From Neoechinorhynchus agilis (taxonomy: Eukaryota > Acanthocephala), in the NCBI GenBank assembly GCA_051530055.1, contig CM121342.1, forward strand, positions 2,728,001 through 2,792,000: a stretch of DNA of 64,000 bases. Reading direction: 5' to 3'. Made by a program: the position numbers and the translations under genes. Below are positions 12,710 to 22,680 of the stretch, in pieces. Position 1 is the stretch's first letter, and the number at the start of each line of letters is the position of its first letter. The notes below the pieces were generated by a model that was not told where the DNA came from, ran no database searches, and saw nothing but the letters and a program-made list of their open reading frames with translations.

Positions 12710-12766
12710 GGTCATGCTTTCGACATAATCCAGTATGAGTTTGTCAATTTTATTTGTCCTGTCTGA
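10217..12766 (+). CDS. Unrecognised lysine-rich internally repeated protein, copy B (849 aa)
   Basis: Single uninterrupted frame of 849 codons from ATG 10217, chosen because copies A and B share this start and its upstream sequence. I do not recognise the family. It is highly charged (Lys/Glu/Arg/Ser) and likely nuclear by composition. It has at least four related internal modules: EMTGQQRKDYDHHK (about residue 50), EMTDQERCDYYQFKREHKARK (about 315), the same motif again (about 535), and EMTDQEHRVFNYYKRK (about 615). A second module, ILDDFRKDDEEYEEFSKLF, occurs near residues 105 and 690. The last ~130 residues differ: a GAPYKCIYPFLGLF aromatic stretch, YGGYESFDDFFKDF, and an Arg-rich RFKRRMRRQLGTRYR. 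There is no signal peptide or membrane span. The helical, HMG-like spacing of basic and aromatic residues is suggestive, but no HMG box can be claimed. Lack of introns is unusual beside its neighbours. Confidence 0.6.
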   Translation: MKLTSNYSLTMIKKFADTKKSKTDNLYSEISDTEGKTNEISSVQNDKNEMTGQQRKDYDHHKLEIEVRDKNVLLKEDDRKKTTVADETAKITAEDIRLKRKQRILDDFRKDDEEYEEFSKLFNKIKKLERIAKEDLEDSEASPKLLTNFSPNLHSTSDHATLTECTAFSRNDIEERNEHRKSPEDRCGNGAGKTEVKFFKYLDGNCSQKKTNQVIDLEPMDTKEYDERGEKLKESRKMETMFNMKTQTEKAKSKKIAEVLKNLTKIQDAIFKDVPSGHSTVSKQGGPQNEERELSKLSKEYLIYLSKKEKSEMTDQERCDYYQFKREHKARKEKKRLLMETMMKLRSAAEKAEKYNPKRNRKTESKMRIQSKRTKLDAVNEDSVHFSKNELCGYQLERSEHERSSKYCCSANEKEDEEIFSEYFDANPSQKDINKVAGFEPKGTKEYVEGEEKSKESHDMETKSDMRTQAKKAKTEKIAEVSKNSPKNQDLGFDGVLTEDSKVPKDRSAQNEERASSKLSKEYLVYLSKKEKSEMTDQERSDYYQFKREHKARKEKKRLLMETTLKLRSAAEKVEKFNGKRNREAEPNTEMQSKRTKLHKDKNEMTDQEHRVFNYYKRKLTDRNKDVPLKQVDQKKMKVEDSETSRISAEDLRQKRRQRILDDFRKDDEVYEEFSKVFEQIKKIPRTAKDELKNQPTIPKTATELSQNPLGTNDPATLTECTAFSRNDIGAPYKCIYPFLGLFRPIPNVLYGGYESFDDFFKDFGTDMRFKRRMRRQLGTRYRTEEIDAYFEQIRIESELREGWTYRPSTVGVPFGCKKQSSRTAALWKKDGHAFDIIQYEFVNFICPV

Positions 12767-13389
12767 ATTAATAAACCTAAATTTATAATTGTTGACAACT
12801 GCATAATCAAGAGCTTTTAAACCTAAACATTACTGATCTCACGTCCAGGCTGGTGGGAAGGTTGTTGGTTATTGGTGTAGGAGAGTTTTGGGTCTCTCCT
12901 GATGTTGTGGTGGTCGGATTGAGGTGCGTTTTGATTGTTTGATCAAAATCTTATAAAGCAAGTCGGGGAAAAGAAGTTGAGCGATACGAAGAATATTGTG
13001 GCGGTGGTGTGCATATGAATCGAAAGGCTCTGTAGCAGGGGATTCAGATATTCCAGTAATAAAAATGTTGCGATTTATGTTTTCGAGGGAGGAATGTATG
13101 ACACGATGGATCGAAATATGATCGGCAATGAATGATCAACGGGGAAAAAGGGGTAGAACGACAGAAATGAATCGTATGGTTGATTGCGATGGTATTGAGG
13201 TAAACTTCATTTCCCTACAATACCTTGCTACTCCTTTTTCTCTTCTTCCTACTCGTTCAGATGTTTATTCCACCTTTTGCTCAATCTTACATTTCTTAGT
13301 AGTTGAGGGAGGTGAATCACTTTCGCTTTTCCTATCGTTACATTTTGTCAAAGTCTTAAAATCCATGCTTCCAACATACAAGCCTACAC
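12767..13389. other. No gene seen; purine/GT-rich on the plus strand
   Basis: This interval holds no recognisable coding frame. The minus strand is pyrimidine- and C-rich with CCACCACAACATC-like stretches, similar in composition to the proline-rich ORF1 of the nearby LINE, so a decayed antisense LINE fragment is possible but unproven. A 133-codon plus-strand frame from 13128 is partly the out-of-frame start of the LINE below. Confidence 0.35.
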
Positions 13390-15390
13390 AACCGCTACTA
13401 AACTATCGAAACTCGCCAACTCAGATCACTCCTGCGTCCTCGTCTCCACTTCTAGCCCACCTCCTCGTATCAAACATCCAGCAGTTCCCGTCTGGGACAA
13501 ACGGGATCATCACATCTTCAAGTTCGTAGAAATGTTAAAAACTGTGGTTCCCTTTATCCCTATTGATAATGCACAAGACCCTTCTGTTACGATGTCCTAC
13601 CTCACTTCGGCGATTCGGTATTGCTTATCCTCTTGCATCCCCAAGAAATTTGTTAAAATCACTAACCGTGACCCGCCCTGGCTCAGCCCTATTCTGAAGC
13701 TACTCCAACAACAAACCATTGCCGTTTACCATAAAAATTCACCCGATTTCCCACGACTACAATCCACGCTTTCTATAAAAATAATGAATGGCCGCAGAGA
13801 ATATCTCTCGTCCGGAATTCGCTCCACGGGAAACGCACATTGGTGGCATACAATCAAACGTTCCCTTGAGCTACGGAACCCTGAACCTTTCGCATACCTG
13901 TCAAGCTCTGAATTAAAGGCGACCCTCGATTCCATCAACGCAAAGTTATGCTCACCAAACGACGGTGATATCCAACTTAAAACTACACAAAAAAATGGGC
14001 TCTTCTAAGTTACCCGACTGGTTTCCGTCCTCAAAGTGTTTCAGCATCTCAAGAAACTGCCGCGCAAAGGATCTCTACATTCGGACACTCCTAACTGGGC
14101 TGTTCGTTTTATCATACCGGAAATAATTAACCCATTGACTACCATCGTCATTCATAGTTTCGCACCTGGAATCTATCCATCATGTTTAAAAATGGTCAGG
14201 GTAACCTCATTACCAAAAAATGGACTTCCAGTATCCTCCTCATCTTTTCGCCCCATCTCTATCCTTCCCGTGCTCTCCAAGTCTTTGAAAAATGCTTTAA
14301 AGCGCGCCTTCTCCCCAAGCTCCATTGGATTTCGCCCTAAATATTCAGCCACGGATGCTCTACTCTGCATTTATGACGCGCTCATCCAAAATATTGATTC
14401 CAAACCTTCCCTCGTCTCACGCCTTATCCAACTTGATCAATCGAAAGCGTTCGATTCTGTGGAAGATCACAAGCTTATCGAAGTCTGTTCCGATTTCGGA
14501 CTGGATACTTGGCAAATTCGATGGATCTTTTCATATTTGACAAATTGAGCACAATACATAAAATGCAACCCCGACACATCAAAGACCATGCTTCTATCAA
14601 AAGGTGTCCCCCAAGGAGCCATCCTTTCCCCACTCCTCTTCAACATCTTTCTTAACAGACTCAAACTCCTCTCGAGCGAAACCCATCTATTCCCGTATGC
14701 CGACGATATAACCCTAGTCACCATTGCACCGGCAAACAGGTCACCGTCTGTTACCCTGGCTGAAATCTCAAACATTACAGATTTCTGCAACGGCATGAAA
14801 TTATCGATCAATTTCTCGAAATCGTTTGAGATGATCCCGGCTCTTAAAGGAAACCCGTCATCCTACACACAGCCATATCTACCAAATGCAATAAAACGCG
14901 TCGCTAACCTTCGAATTTTGGGCCTCCAGTTCCAACAAGACCTAAAATGGCATTCCCACGTCTCTTTAGCCCTCAGAAATCATAATTTCAAAATCTACCT
15001 CTTAAAACGCCTTCGTCGTTTGGGGGGTGATCCCGGCAGATCTAGCGAAATGTTATCTAGCTTACATTCTCCCATCCATTACGTACGGCTACCCCACGTT
15101 CTGCAATCTCTCCAAATCACAGCTACGCAAGCTAGTTTTCCATAAGAGAGCTGCCAAAATTTGCTCCGGCGATTTTCTGTCCATGAAAGACACTCTCCTA
15201 ACAATTTTCACAAAGCAGAGCAAACGCCTGATGTCCCATCCGCCGCAATTCGCTCCCCACATTACCCTATTCACCCGCCCTCATAGAACGCGTAAGCCAT
15301 CCTCCTTCAAACCGCACAAATCGCGAACCAAAACCCACTTTCATTTTTTCTTTCCTGCTGCTCAGTCATTTTTAAATAGTAACTGAATCG
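13390..15390 (+). mobile_element. CR1/Jockey-like LINE, 5'-truncated and broken (LINE-1)
   Basis: The readable part starts inside the C-terminal end of an APE-type endonuclease (SDHSCVLV near 13421, then VWDKRDHH near 13495). It continues through the reverse transcriptase: NRDPPWLSP near 13667, FRPISILP near 14250, GFRPKYSATDALLCIYDAL near 14330, KGVPQGAILSPLLFNIFLN near 14600 and the catalytic YADDITLV near 14696. The C-terminal domain ends SFLNSN at 15386. At least four frame interruptions are visible: near 13530, 14000, 14547 (a TGA in place of a coding triplet) and 15030. Residue-level similarity to the LINE at 16325-19650 shows both are members of one clade but not recent sisters. The copy cannot make an intact ORF2. 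Confidence 0.85.
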
Positions 15391-16320
15391 AAGGAAAGAG
15401 CACAACCAACGATACTTCGACAACCAAAGATACATGGGGCGGAACCCGCCGTCGCATTGTCTGCGATAACGCCATTCCTTCCCCTTTCGACCGTCCGGGG
15501 CATAAGTGGTACCGCGGAGATAGATATTTCTACCTGGTCTTTGAACACAAACCTATGCTGTGGCACTCTCAGTCGTGCTTTGAACATGGTGTGGCCCCCT
15601 AAAACCTTGACGAAAAGACCGTTCAGTTTTCCATATCTAAACCACGTTGCTTCCAGTGCAAATTGAATCTTGTCAACGATTTTTGTCCATGGACTTCCTC
15701 GGCGCATACATACACATCAAGGACGATGCTGGAAAAGTTTCAGACATGACGTCCAGTTCTCGTCCGGATTCACCTAAGTGCAGGCGCGCTTCTATGGACA
15801 AACCGGACATCTATTCCCGAAACAAAGATCCATTTGTTCTCTCTCGAGGGTGCATGAGGACCCAAATGTACATGGGTCCTCTTCATTGTGACTTCTTCTA
15901 ATAAAACGTGTTATTATTACCCATTCCCTATTAATTGTCGAAACATTTGCAGTCTTTTGAACACCACTCGTTTCTAACAAGCCACCAAACCCGCATTCTC
16001 CTTCGTGGCCGCTTCGCTAGCCGATTGCTGTAAAACTTTTGCCTGTACCTTATAATTAAATTTTGGATGCCTTTTCTCCCTCTTTTAACCGTTAACTTTT
16101 TTCCCTTTGCACTTTTTGATTTTGACCAGCATTTCTTTAGTGCAACATCAATAAGAGTACTGTATTTAGCCAAATACCGTTCACAGTTCATTGATTTGTT
16201 TGTAATTTTTCAAGACGTGATTTTGGTCTTGGTCCAAGCGTAGTTTAAGTGTTCACACTACAAAAGGAAATGTGATACGTTTTGGAAACACTCCAGTGGA
16301 ACTCGAAAAATAAATTTATG
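15391..16320. other. Interval downstream of LINE-1 with a coding-like remnant
   Basis: On the plus strand about 15430-15600 reads RRRIVCDNAIPSPFDRPGH then KWYRGDRYFYLVFEHKP, which is protein-like in composition but unlike anything I can name. It is closed by a stop, with further coding-like pieces after it. A strong hairpin at 15856-15881 is followed by TAATAAAACGTG at about 15900, matching the 3' end of the second LINE at 21163. Beyond 15930 nothing is recognised. Confidence 0.4.
15856..15881 (+). other. Perfect 8-bp hairpin shared with retroelement ends
   Basis: GAGGACCC, a 10-base loop AAATGTACAT, then GGGTCCTC. Related hairpins occur at 29183-29206 (AAGACCC / GGGTCTT) and, decayed, near 43917-43928. 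In all three the motif lies 15-35 bp from an AATAAA-like signal on the same reading strand. As a peptide the strand reads DPxVHGSSS in two of them, so either the RNA fold or the peptide could be what is conserved. Confidence 0.6.
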
Positions 16321-16324
16321 GCAT

Positions 16325-16610
16325 GAAGATTCTCTCTCGTCAACGTTCTCTCTCTTAAAGCCTCTCTCTCGTCAACGTTCTCTCTCTCGTCAATCGTCAA
16401 CGTTCAACGTTCTCTCTCTCGTCAATTGTCAACGTTCAACGTTCTCTCTCTCGTCGTCACACATCATCGAATATTTTCTTTGTTCAGACGATCAACGCCG
16501 TCACAAGATCTAACGTCGTAAACAATTGCAATCAAATCTGTAAGCATCAACGTCGTCACACGATCTACGTCGTCGCACGATCTAACGTCATAAACACTTG
16601 CAATCAATGC
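16325..16610 (+). repeat. CT-rich and CGTC-rich short repeats, 5' leader of LINE-2
   Basis: 16325-16455 is built of CTCTCTCTCGTCAACGTT units of variable length. 16470-16610 contains three imperfect copies of a CGTCGTCACACGATCTAACG / TAAACAATTGCAATCAA unit. They lead directly into the ATG of the LINE ORF1 at 16608. Such 5' repeats are common in LINE 5' UTRs and may act as promoter modules; that role is inference. Confidence 0.65.
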
Positions 16611-19600
16611 CGAGGCCAAAGCGCCCAACCACCAAGCTCATCCCCTGTGACATGGACGATTGTCAGGTTAAAACCCAAATACTCGTCTCAAGTACTTGGG
16701 CGACAGGCAGAAAATTCATTTGCGGTTTCTGTACTGCCGCCTTGCTCAAACTGTGTTCTCCGGTTTCCCCCCTTCCAAATACTAACCACTCCCAAGCCCC
16801 TAATCCCCAGCCCCTTCCATCTTCAGTTTCTCCACCCCAAACCTCCTCTTCTCCCTCGCTTCACTCTTTAAATACTGTCCACCCACCCTTAGCTGTCGGC
16901 ACCCTCCAAGACTCCTCTCCACACTCAAATTCGACTACTCCTCAACAATTTTCTCCCTTCCTTAATTCCGTTCCCATCATCTCTCATATTCCTTTTCACT
17001 CGTCCCTGCATTCTAAGTTTCACTCTGCTCCACCCCTTCCTCCTCGGCCTCATCTATATCCCCCACTCTTCTCTAGCACCCCGTACTGCTAGAAAAAACC
17101 ATAAACCCCTCCCATCCTGCTATAATTACGTTTCAACGTTGGCCCCATCAAAACCTTCCACTTTCGCTCCTGTGCCTCGATTTTCTAGTAAAAAGCACAC
17201 ACCCCTACAATCCTTGAACAACTACATTAAGCATCCCTCGCCTCGTAAACTAACTCCTCCTAAACCCCTCTCATACCTGCCTCCACTCATCTCTCATCTG
17301 CCTAAAACCACTAATCCGCACCCTACCAAATCTGGAAATTTTCGCTTCGCCCCTCAGAAGCGAAAAATATCTTGGACGCTTACACTTCCTCACCTCTTAT
17401 CACCACCTCTTCAACTTCCAATATCCCCTTGCTCCCCCATCCCGCACGCTCAGTTCCCACCCTTATGGTCCCTACACTCAAATAACCCCTTACTACAGTG
17501 TCCACCCACGAATCCATAACCCCCGAACTACCGCATCGGTCATCTCCCATCCCTTTTCTCGCTGCGCAGCTTCAACCCTCTCCGCCAGTGTCCACCTCTC
17601 ATGTCCCTTCTAAACATCTCTTTCCAATAAACTTTTATGCCAACATCCGCGGTCTCCTCCCCAAACTGGATGAGCTCCATTTGGTTGCCTCTTCTTGCAA
17701 CGCCGACATCCTTGTAATTACGGAAACATGACTCTCACCCCATCGCAAATTATCTGCCCTCCTTCCAAACTTTCAAGCTTTTCACCTCACAAGGGACTTC
17801 CAAAACAGGGGAGGCATATCGATCTTCATCCGCGCCTCACTCCCTTACCATTGCTCTTCACCCTACCTTTTCATCTGCCACGATCTTGAATAGCTTCACA
17901 TCCAACTTCATCTCCCCCTCCGCAGTGGCCAACGTGAGATCTCTATCGCTGGCCTTTATCGTCCTCCTTCCTCAAACATTCCCAACACACTTCAACAAAT
18001 ATACCACCTATTTACTGACCTACTTTCCACTTCCTCAGATCACTTCATCATATTAGGCGATTTTAACAAACTGCCGAACCCGCCCTCACTCTCTCATCTT
18101 TCCCAACTCGTTACTTTCCCCACACGCTTCTCCTCCCGCCTTGACAAAATTTTCTCAAACATCAGGCAATACTCGTGCACTACCAAACTCCCCCCGATCG
18201 CCTCGTCTGACCATTGTCCCATCCTTCTCTCCCCTACATCACCTCAAAAACGATCCTTTTCCGACCCCTACGTTGTCTGGGATAAACGTGATCATCATAC
18301 CCAATCTTTTGCTGCATGTGTCAATTCTCTTATCACGCAAAACCGCTTTACCATCTTTGGCCCCGACCCCTCGATTCCAATGGGCTCTTTGTTAAATCTA
18401 ATAGAATCTGCAATGAAGGCCTCCCTTGCTCGCAAAACAATACGAATCTCGAACCGCGACCCTCCATGTTTCTCGCCTTTTCTAAAAACCCTTCAAATCC
18501 AGGTCACCAAAGCTTTCCGGTCAGGTAATCCTGCTTACGCCTCCCTCCACTCCACACTGACAAAACGCATCCGTATAGCCCGCAAATGCCTGCCCCGCCA
18601 TTCTTCCCCTAATTCGACTATCCCAAATTGGGCCATTCGTTTCATCATCCCGGAACTTATCGATCATCTAACGCACATAACGAACCTTAGCTTTCTACTG
18701 GGCTCTTTCCCATCGTGTCTTAAGGAAGCCCGTGTCGTCCCCCTACCCAAAAACGAAAAGCCGATTTCCCCCACATCCTTTCGTTTCATCTCTATCCTCT
18801 CACCTTTCTCTAAAATCTTAGAAAAATGTTTTAAAACCCGCCTACTTCCCTTCTTCCTTAAATACATCTCCCCTTTCCAATTCGCTTTCCGTCCCAATTA
18901 CTCTTGTTCTGATACCCTCCTCTGCATCTACGATACGCTTGTGCGACGCTTAGATTCCAGTCCAGCATCAACCGTCCGTCTCGTGCAACTGGATATTTCC
19001 AGGGCGTTCGAGTCGGTAGATCACTCCCTTCTCCTCCAATCATGTGCTTCTTTTGGCATCCCAACCTGGCAACTCGCTTGGATTTCCTCTTTCCTCTCCA
19101 ACCGCGAACAATATATCCAATGTGGAACTTCTTGTTCCTCTTCTCTGCCCATATTTAAAGGGGTCCCCCAAGGCGCCGTACTTTCCCCTCTCCTCTTTGA
19201 CATTTTTCTAAATGACCTCCATCCCCTCGCTCCCTCTACCAAATACTTTCTCTATGCAGATGACCTCACAGTCATTACCATCGCATCTCCCTCTCTCTCC
19301 CTCTCCACAACCATGGACGAGCTCAACCATCTCATTTCCTCGCTCTCCACCCTAAACCTCTCCATAAATTTATCCAAATTTTCTGAACTTGTCCCCCACA
19401 TTTTCAAACGCAATCTTATCCCCGCGCCTCTCGCTCTCCCCATCCAATGCTCCTCTTCTCTCCGAATACTGGGCCTGATTTTACACGAAAACCTTAAATG
19501 GGATGCCCACATTTCATTTACACTCTCTAAACCAAAACCTCGGCATTACCTTCTCAAACTCCTCCGGCGTCTCGGCGTATCCCCTAAACACCTTGCCCAC

Positions 19601-19650
19601 TTTTATCTCCCTGCCATCCTCCCTATCCTTACATACGCTTCCCCACTTCT
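16325..19650 (+). mobile_element. CR1/Jockey-like LINE with ORF1 and ORF2 (LINE-2)
   Basis: ORF1 begins at about 16608 (MPRPKRPTTKLIPCD) with a CX5C..CX2C cysteine pattern, then a very Pro/Ser/Thr-rich tail, broken near 17090. ORF2 runs in one frame from about 17498 to 19650: an APE endonuclease (NIRGLLPKLDEL, GDFN, SDHCPI) followed by the reverse transcriptase with GFxPNYSCSDTLLCIYD-type block, VQLDISRAFESVDH, KGVPQGAVLSPLLFDIFLND and catalytic YADDLTV. Two in-frame stop codons are visible in the endonuclease, at 17729-17731 and 17891-17893, and none in the RT part. The 3' end is displaced: a Gypsy fragment follows at 19655 and a second LINE 3' piece at 20570. It is a fairly young copy, judged by how much ORF2 stays open. 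Confidence 0.85.
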
Positions 19651-19654
19651 GCTA

Positions 19655-20560
19655 TTGGCGTTTATGGGTGATACTAACTTAAGCAAATTGGAAAGGCATG
19701 TATTTCCTAAGGATGTCGGTAGACCGACAAGCGATTCCACTTTCAAAAACCGACACACTTTCATGTGCGCGAGCTTTGGTCAGCAATTGGATTTCGCGAT
19801 TCGGGGTTCCGACGGATATCACCTCAGATAGGGGAGCGCAATTCACCTCCAAAATATGGACCGACATGTCGACCCTATTTGGCACCAAATTACACCATAC
19901 GACAGCTTATCATCCACAGTCCAACGGTATGGTCGAAAGGATGCACCGGCACCTGAAAACGTCCTTAAAAGCCCGTCTCAAATGTGCCAATTGGTATGAA
20001 GAGCTGCCGTGGGTCCTGCTGGGCATGAGGACATCGCCTAAATCCGATTTTGGGACGTCATCCGTTGAACAAGTCTACGGGAGCCCAATTAGAGTTCCCA
20101 GCGATTTCGTTAGCCATACACCGACACGAGCCAATCAAGGAAACAAACTCGAAAGTTTGCGCGATCGGATCCGTTCGTTAGTCCCTGAACCGACGCCACG
20201 ACATGGAAATATCTCGACCTACGTCCCAAAAGCCCTTAAGATAGCACGCCATGTGTTCGTCAGGAGTGAGTAGATCGGAGGACCGCTGCTGCCAGCATGC
20301 AGAGGAAACTACAGAGTAATCGAAGCAGGTGAAAAATATTTCACGATTGATTATGAAGGACGCAACGAAACGATTGCGATAGACAGGCTGAAAGCCGCGC
20401 ATTGTGACCCTTCCTCTACAATCGCATCCGACATACCACGCAAGCGAGGACGGCCACGGAAGAAGACTTAGCGGGGCCCCTTGGGGGGAGCTGTGTGGCG
20501 AGTACGTCAGAGGTCCACCAATCGATATGCACGCATGGTGCATGGGGTACAACTAGAAAA
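19655..20560 (+). mobile_element. Ty3/Gypsy integrase fragment (fossil)
   Basis: The segment reads as the integrase core of a Ty3/Gypsy-type LTR retrotransposon (FGVPTDITSDRGAQF, AYHPQSNGMVERMHR, NWYEELPWVLLGMRT) plus part of the C-terminal domain. Only this part is present; no gag, RT or LTR is seen nearby, and it is broken in a small number of places. It lies between two LINE pieces that share about 90 bp at the junctions. It is separate from the Gypsy fossils in the palindrome arms, which show protease, RT and RNase H but no integrase. Confidence 0.8.
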
Positions 20561-20569
20561 CAGGGAGCG

Positions 20570-21175
20570 TTGGTTTTTTCGTGTTGAACTCCACCCTCAT
20601 CTTTACCACCTCAAACCCCTCCGGCGTCTCGGCGTATCCCCTAAACACCTTGCCCACTTTTATCTCTCTGCCATCTTCCTTATCCTTACATACGCTTTCC
20701 CCACTTTCTTCGCCCTTTCCGTCAATGCTCTCCATTCCCTCGAGACCTTCCACAAGAGAGCCGCGAGAATATGTGGGACTTCACTCCCTCCCCTCGACGC
20801 CCACCTCCACTCCATTTTCTCCAAAAACGCCCTCCGTCTTCTTCACCCCCATCCACAATTTTCTTCCCTCATCTCTAAATACTCTTCCTTCGTAAACACT
20901 CGTAACCCCAACCTTTTTCATCCCCCCCTCGCTCGTACCACCCTCTACCAAAAATCTTTCTTCCCCCAAGCCCAATCTTTCCTTAATAACCGGAGAACAA
21001 GGAAAGACTCCTAATCGGCCATCTCCTGTACAAAGCATCCGATCTCACATCGACACCCCTTCAAAAAACAGTCCCACCTCCCTTGCCTTCAACATCCGAC
21101 ATCCAGACACCTTCAGCAAAGATAGATGATGGCAGGTGTATGAATCGTACTTTTCTTAAATTAATAAAACGTGTT
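20570..21175 (+). mobile_element. LINE 3' end piece, same family as LINE-2
   Basis: Begins with a second version of the segment at 19553-19640 (LKPLRRLGVSPKHLAHFYL), with several base differences, so it derives from another copy and not from a target-site duplication. It continues through the C-terminal domain (FHKRAARICG, FFPQAQSFLNNR) to a stop at 21014, and ends near TTAATAAAACGTGTTTAT at 21163. The domain matches the C-terminus of LINE-1 (SQSFLNSN). Confidence 0.8.
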
Positions 21176-21291
21176 TATATTCCAATTATTGAGCATTTTT
21201 CACACATTGCATCCAAAATCTATGCCTAAAAGAGTTAAGTTTGAATAATGACAAATAAACAACTAATGAATCGCTCAGTGAACATTGACTT

Positions 21292-22620
21292 TCAAAAAAC
21301 AAAATTTTCTTTCAAAGGCGTATCATTTGCGATTCTATTAACACTAAGTCGATCAAGATTGATTGTTCTATAGCAACCAGCAGATTGAAGTTCATAATTG
21401 GCCTTACCAATTCCCAGAGCGTGTTGGATGCCGTTTCCGCTGGACCCGCAGGCAAAAAATACGTTATTCAGGTAAGGATGAGAACCCAATATCCAAGTTT
21501 CGTCATAGACATTATAATCGACCAGTCCAACCCTTGTTGATCGGAGAACCAGTTGATTGAGGCCAATGATTCGGCGTTTCACGATTTCCTTTGTTCGATT
21601 CCAAGCAAGCGGATTCACGTCTCGGTCCCACGATAATCCCAACTGTGTTGATGGCATTGGTTCACCACATATAATGTGATTAGAGGCAGCAGTTTTTACA
21701 AAGAATGCCCCTGATGGATCAACGACAATTGGATTGTCCACACAAATACACATTGAGCCATTACCGTAGGCGGTGAAGACGTGGCGTTTCAAAGGAGCAA
21801 TAGGAAGTGGGATTGACATGGCTGGATATTCTGGCTCGCATCCCATTCCACACATCTCGGCAACCTTTGACGACGCTGAACCTGCTGCGATAATAAGTTT
21901 TGCGAACAAAATGGGATGAATGTTGTTGTCCGTATCCAACACAAGAGCTTCTTTAAGAGCGAAAGATCGGTTTCCGTGTAGATCAACCTGATCGCTTTTG
22001 TCAAACCCAATTAATGTACCGTCGACAAATTGAGCACCATGTGATGTAGTTCGAATTCGAATTGCTTCTAAAAGTTCCCAGGGTTTCAGTGATGACTTTT
22101 TCATTCATTAAGAAACCTTGGAAAAAAAGCCAACAGCCGCAAGTAAAGTATCCTTCGTTAGAAAGACCGTATGAAGCAACACAAATTCCTTCGGTATTGA
22201 CCCATGAAAAGTTTTCATTCACGTCATTTGGAGACAACAAACAAACACTAACACCCATTTGCGATTGCATTTGAACACTCATTTCTAAATCACGAGCTTG
22301 GCTTTCGTCCGCCAATATTAAATATCCATTATGATGAAAGTGAACTGGTCTTACTGGGACATGGTTTCGGTAAATGCTTTCTTTTTGAATTTCTTTTAAC
22401 AAATCAATCGAAATTCGACTTAGCTCCACGTTTTCTTCTAACGAAAACTGAGAGCGACATCCACCAAATCCAACAACCGAACCGGCATCCATGTAACTCG
22501 GATCCCGTTGTATAACCACAACTTTTACATCCGGAGCTGCTTTAGAAATGTAATAAGCCGTAGCCGCACCAACGAGACCTCCGCCAACAATTAGTATATC
22601 AGCTTCAACCGGAAAAATCC
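21292..22620 (-). pseudogene. FOXRED1: FOXRED1-like FAD oxidoreductase, 5'-truncated
   Basis: Homologue of FOXRED1, the mitochondrial FAD-dependent oxidoreductase of the DAO family needed for complex I assembly. The 5' part (from 22620) encodes the Rossmann dinucleotide motif ADILIVGGGLVGAATAYY, then VVIQRDPSY, QFSLEENVELS and INTEG-type VNTEGICVASYGLSNEGYF. The 3' part (21292-22104) encodes PWELLEAIRIRTTSHG, KLIIAAGSASSKVAEM, and the family C-terminus GSSGNGIQHALGIGKANYE ending in a NFVF tail. Between GYF and KPWELL lie about 55 extra bases that shift the frame: either a short intron without an obvious GT donor, or an insertion. No start codon or mitochondrial presequence exists: an in-frame TGA sits just upstream, where a fragment of the lysine-rich family begins. 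The copy may be a pseudogene, or its first exon lies elsewhere; the mutational load is otherwise low. Confidence 0.75.
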
Positions 22621-22680
22621 AAGCGCAACTTCAATGCGAATGGCTCATCACGATTTGAAAGCTTAGGCGCTACTTAAAAA
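22620..22680. repeat. Junction scrap of lysine-rich family plus dispersed repeat end
   Basis: About 30 bp starting AAGCGCAACTTCAATGCG match 9747-9776, within the lysine-rich gene's leader. They are followed immediately by GATTTGAAAGCTTAGGCGC, which matches the end of the dispersed repeat at 36655. Two unrelated repeated sequences meeting at the broken FOXRED1 5' end mark a rearrangement point. Confidence 0.7.

Noticed and set aside
10217-12766. HMG-box assignment for the lysine-rich protein
   Set aside because: The spacing of basic and aromatic residues is only vaguely similar; the required Pro/Trp pattern is absent.
13128-13529. 133-codon frame as a host gene
   Set aside because: Its 3' half is the LINE-1 endonuclease region in the wrong frame and its 5' half has no support.
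16608-17520. Proline/serine-rich frames as a host mucin-like or extensin-like gene
   Set aside because: Position between the LINE 5' repeats and the LINE endonuclease, plus the N-terminal cysteine pattern, identifies it as LINE ORF1.
19553-20703. 90-bp repeat flanking the Gypsy fragment as a target-site duplication
   Set aside because: Far too long, and the two copies differ at several bases.
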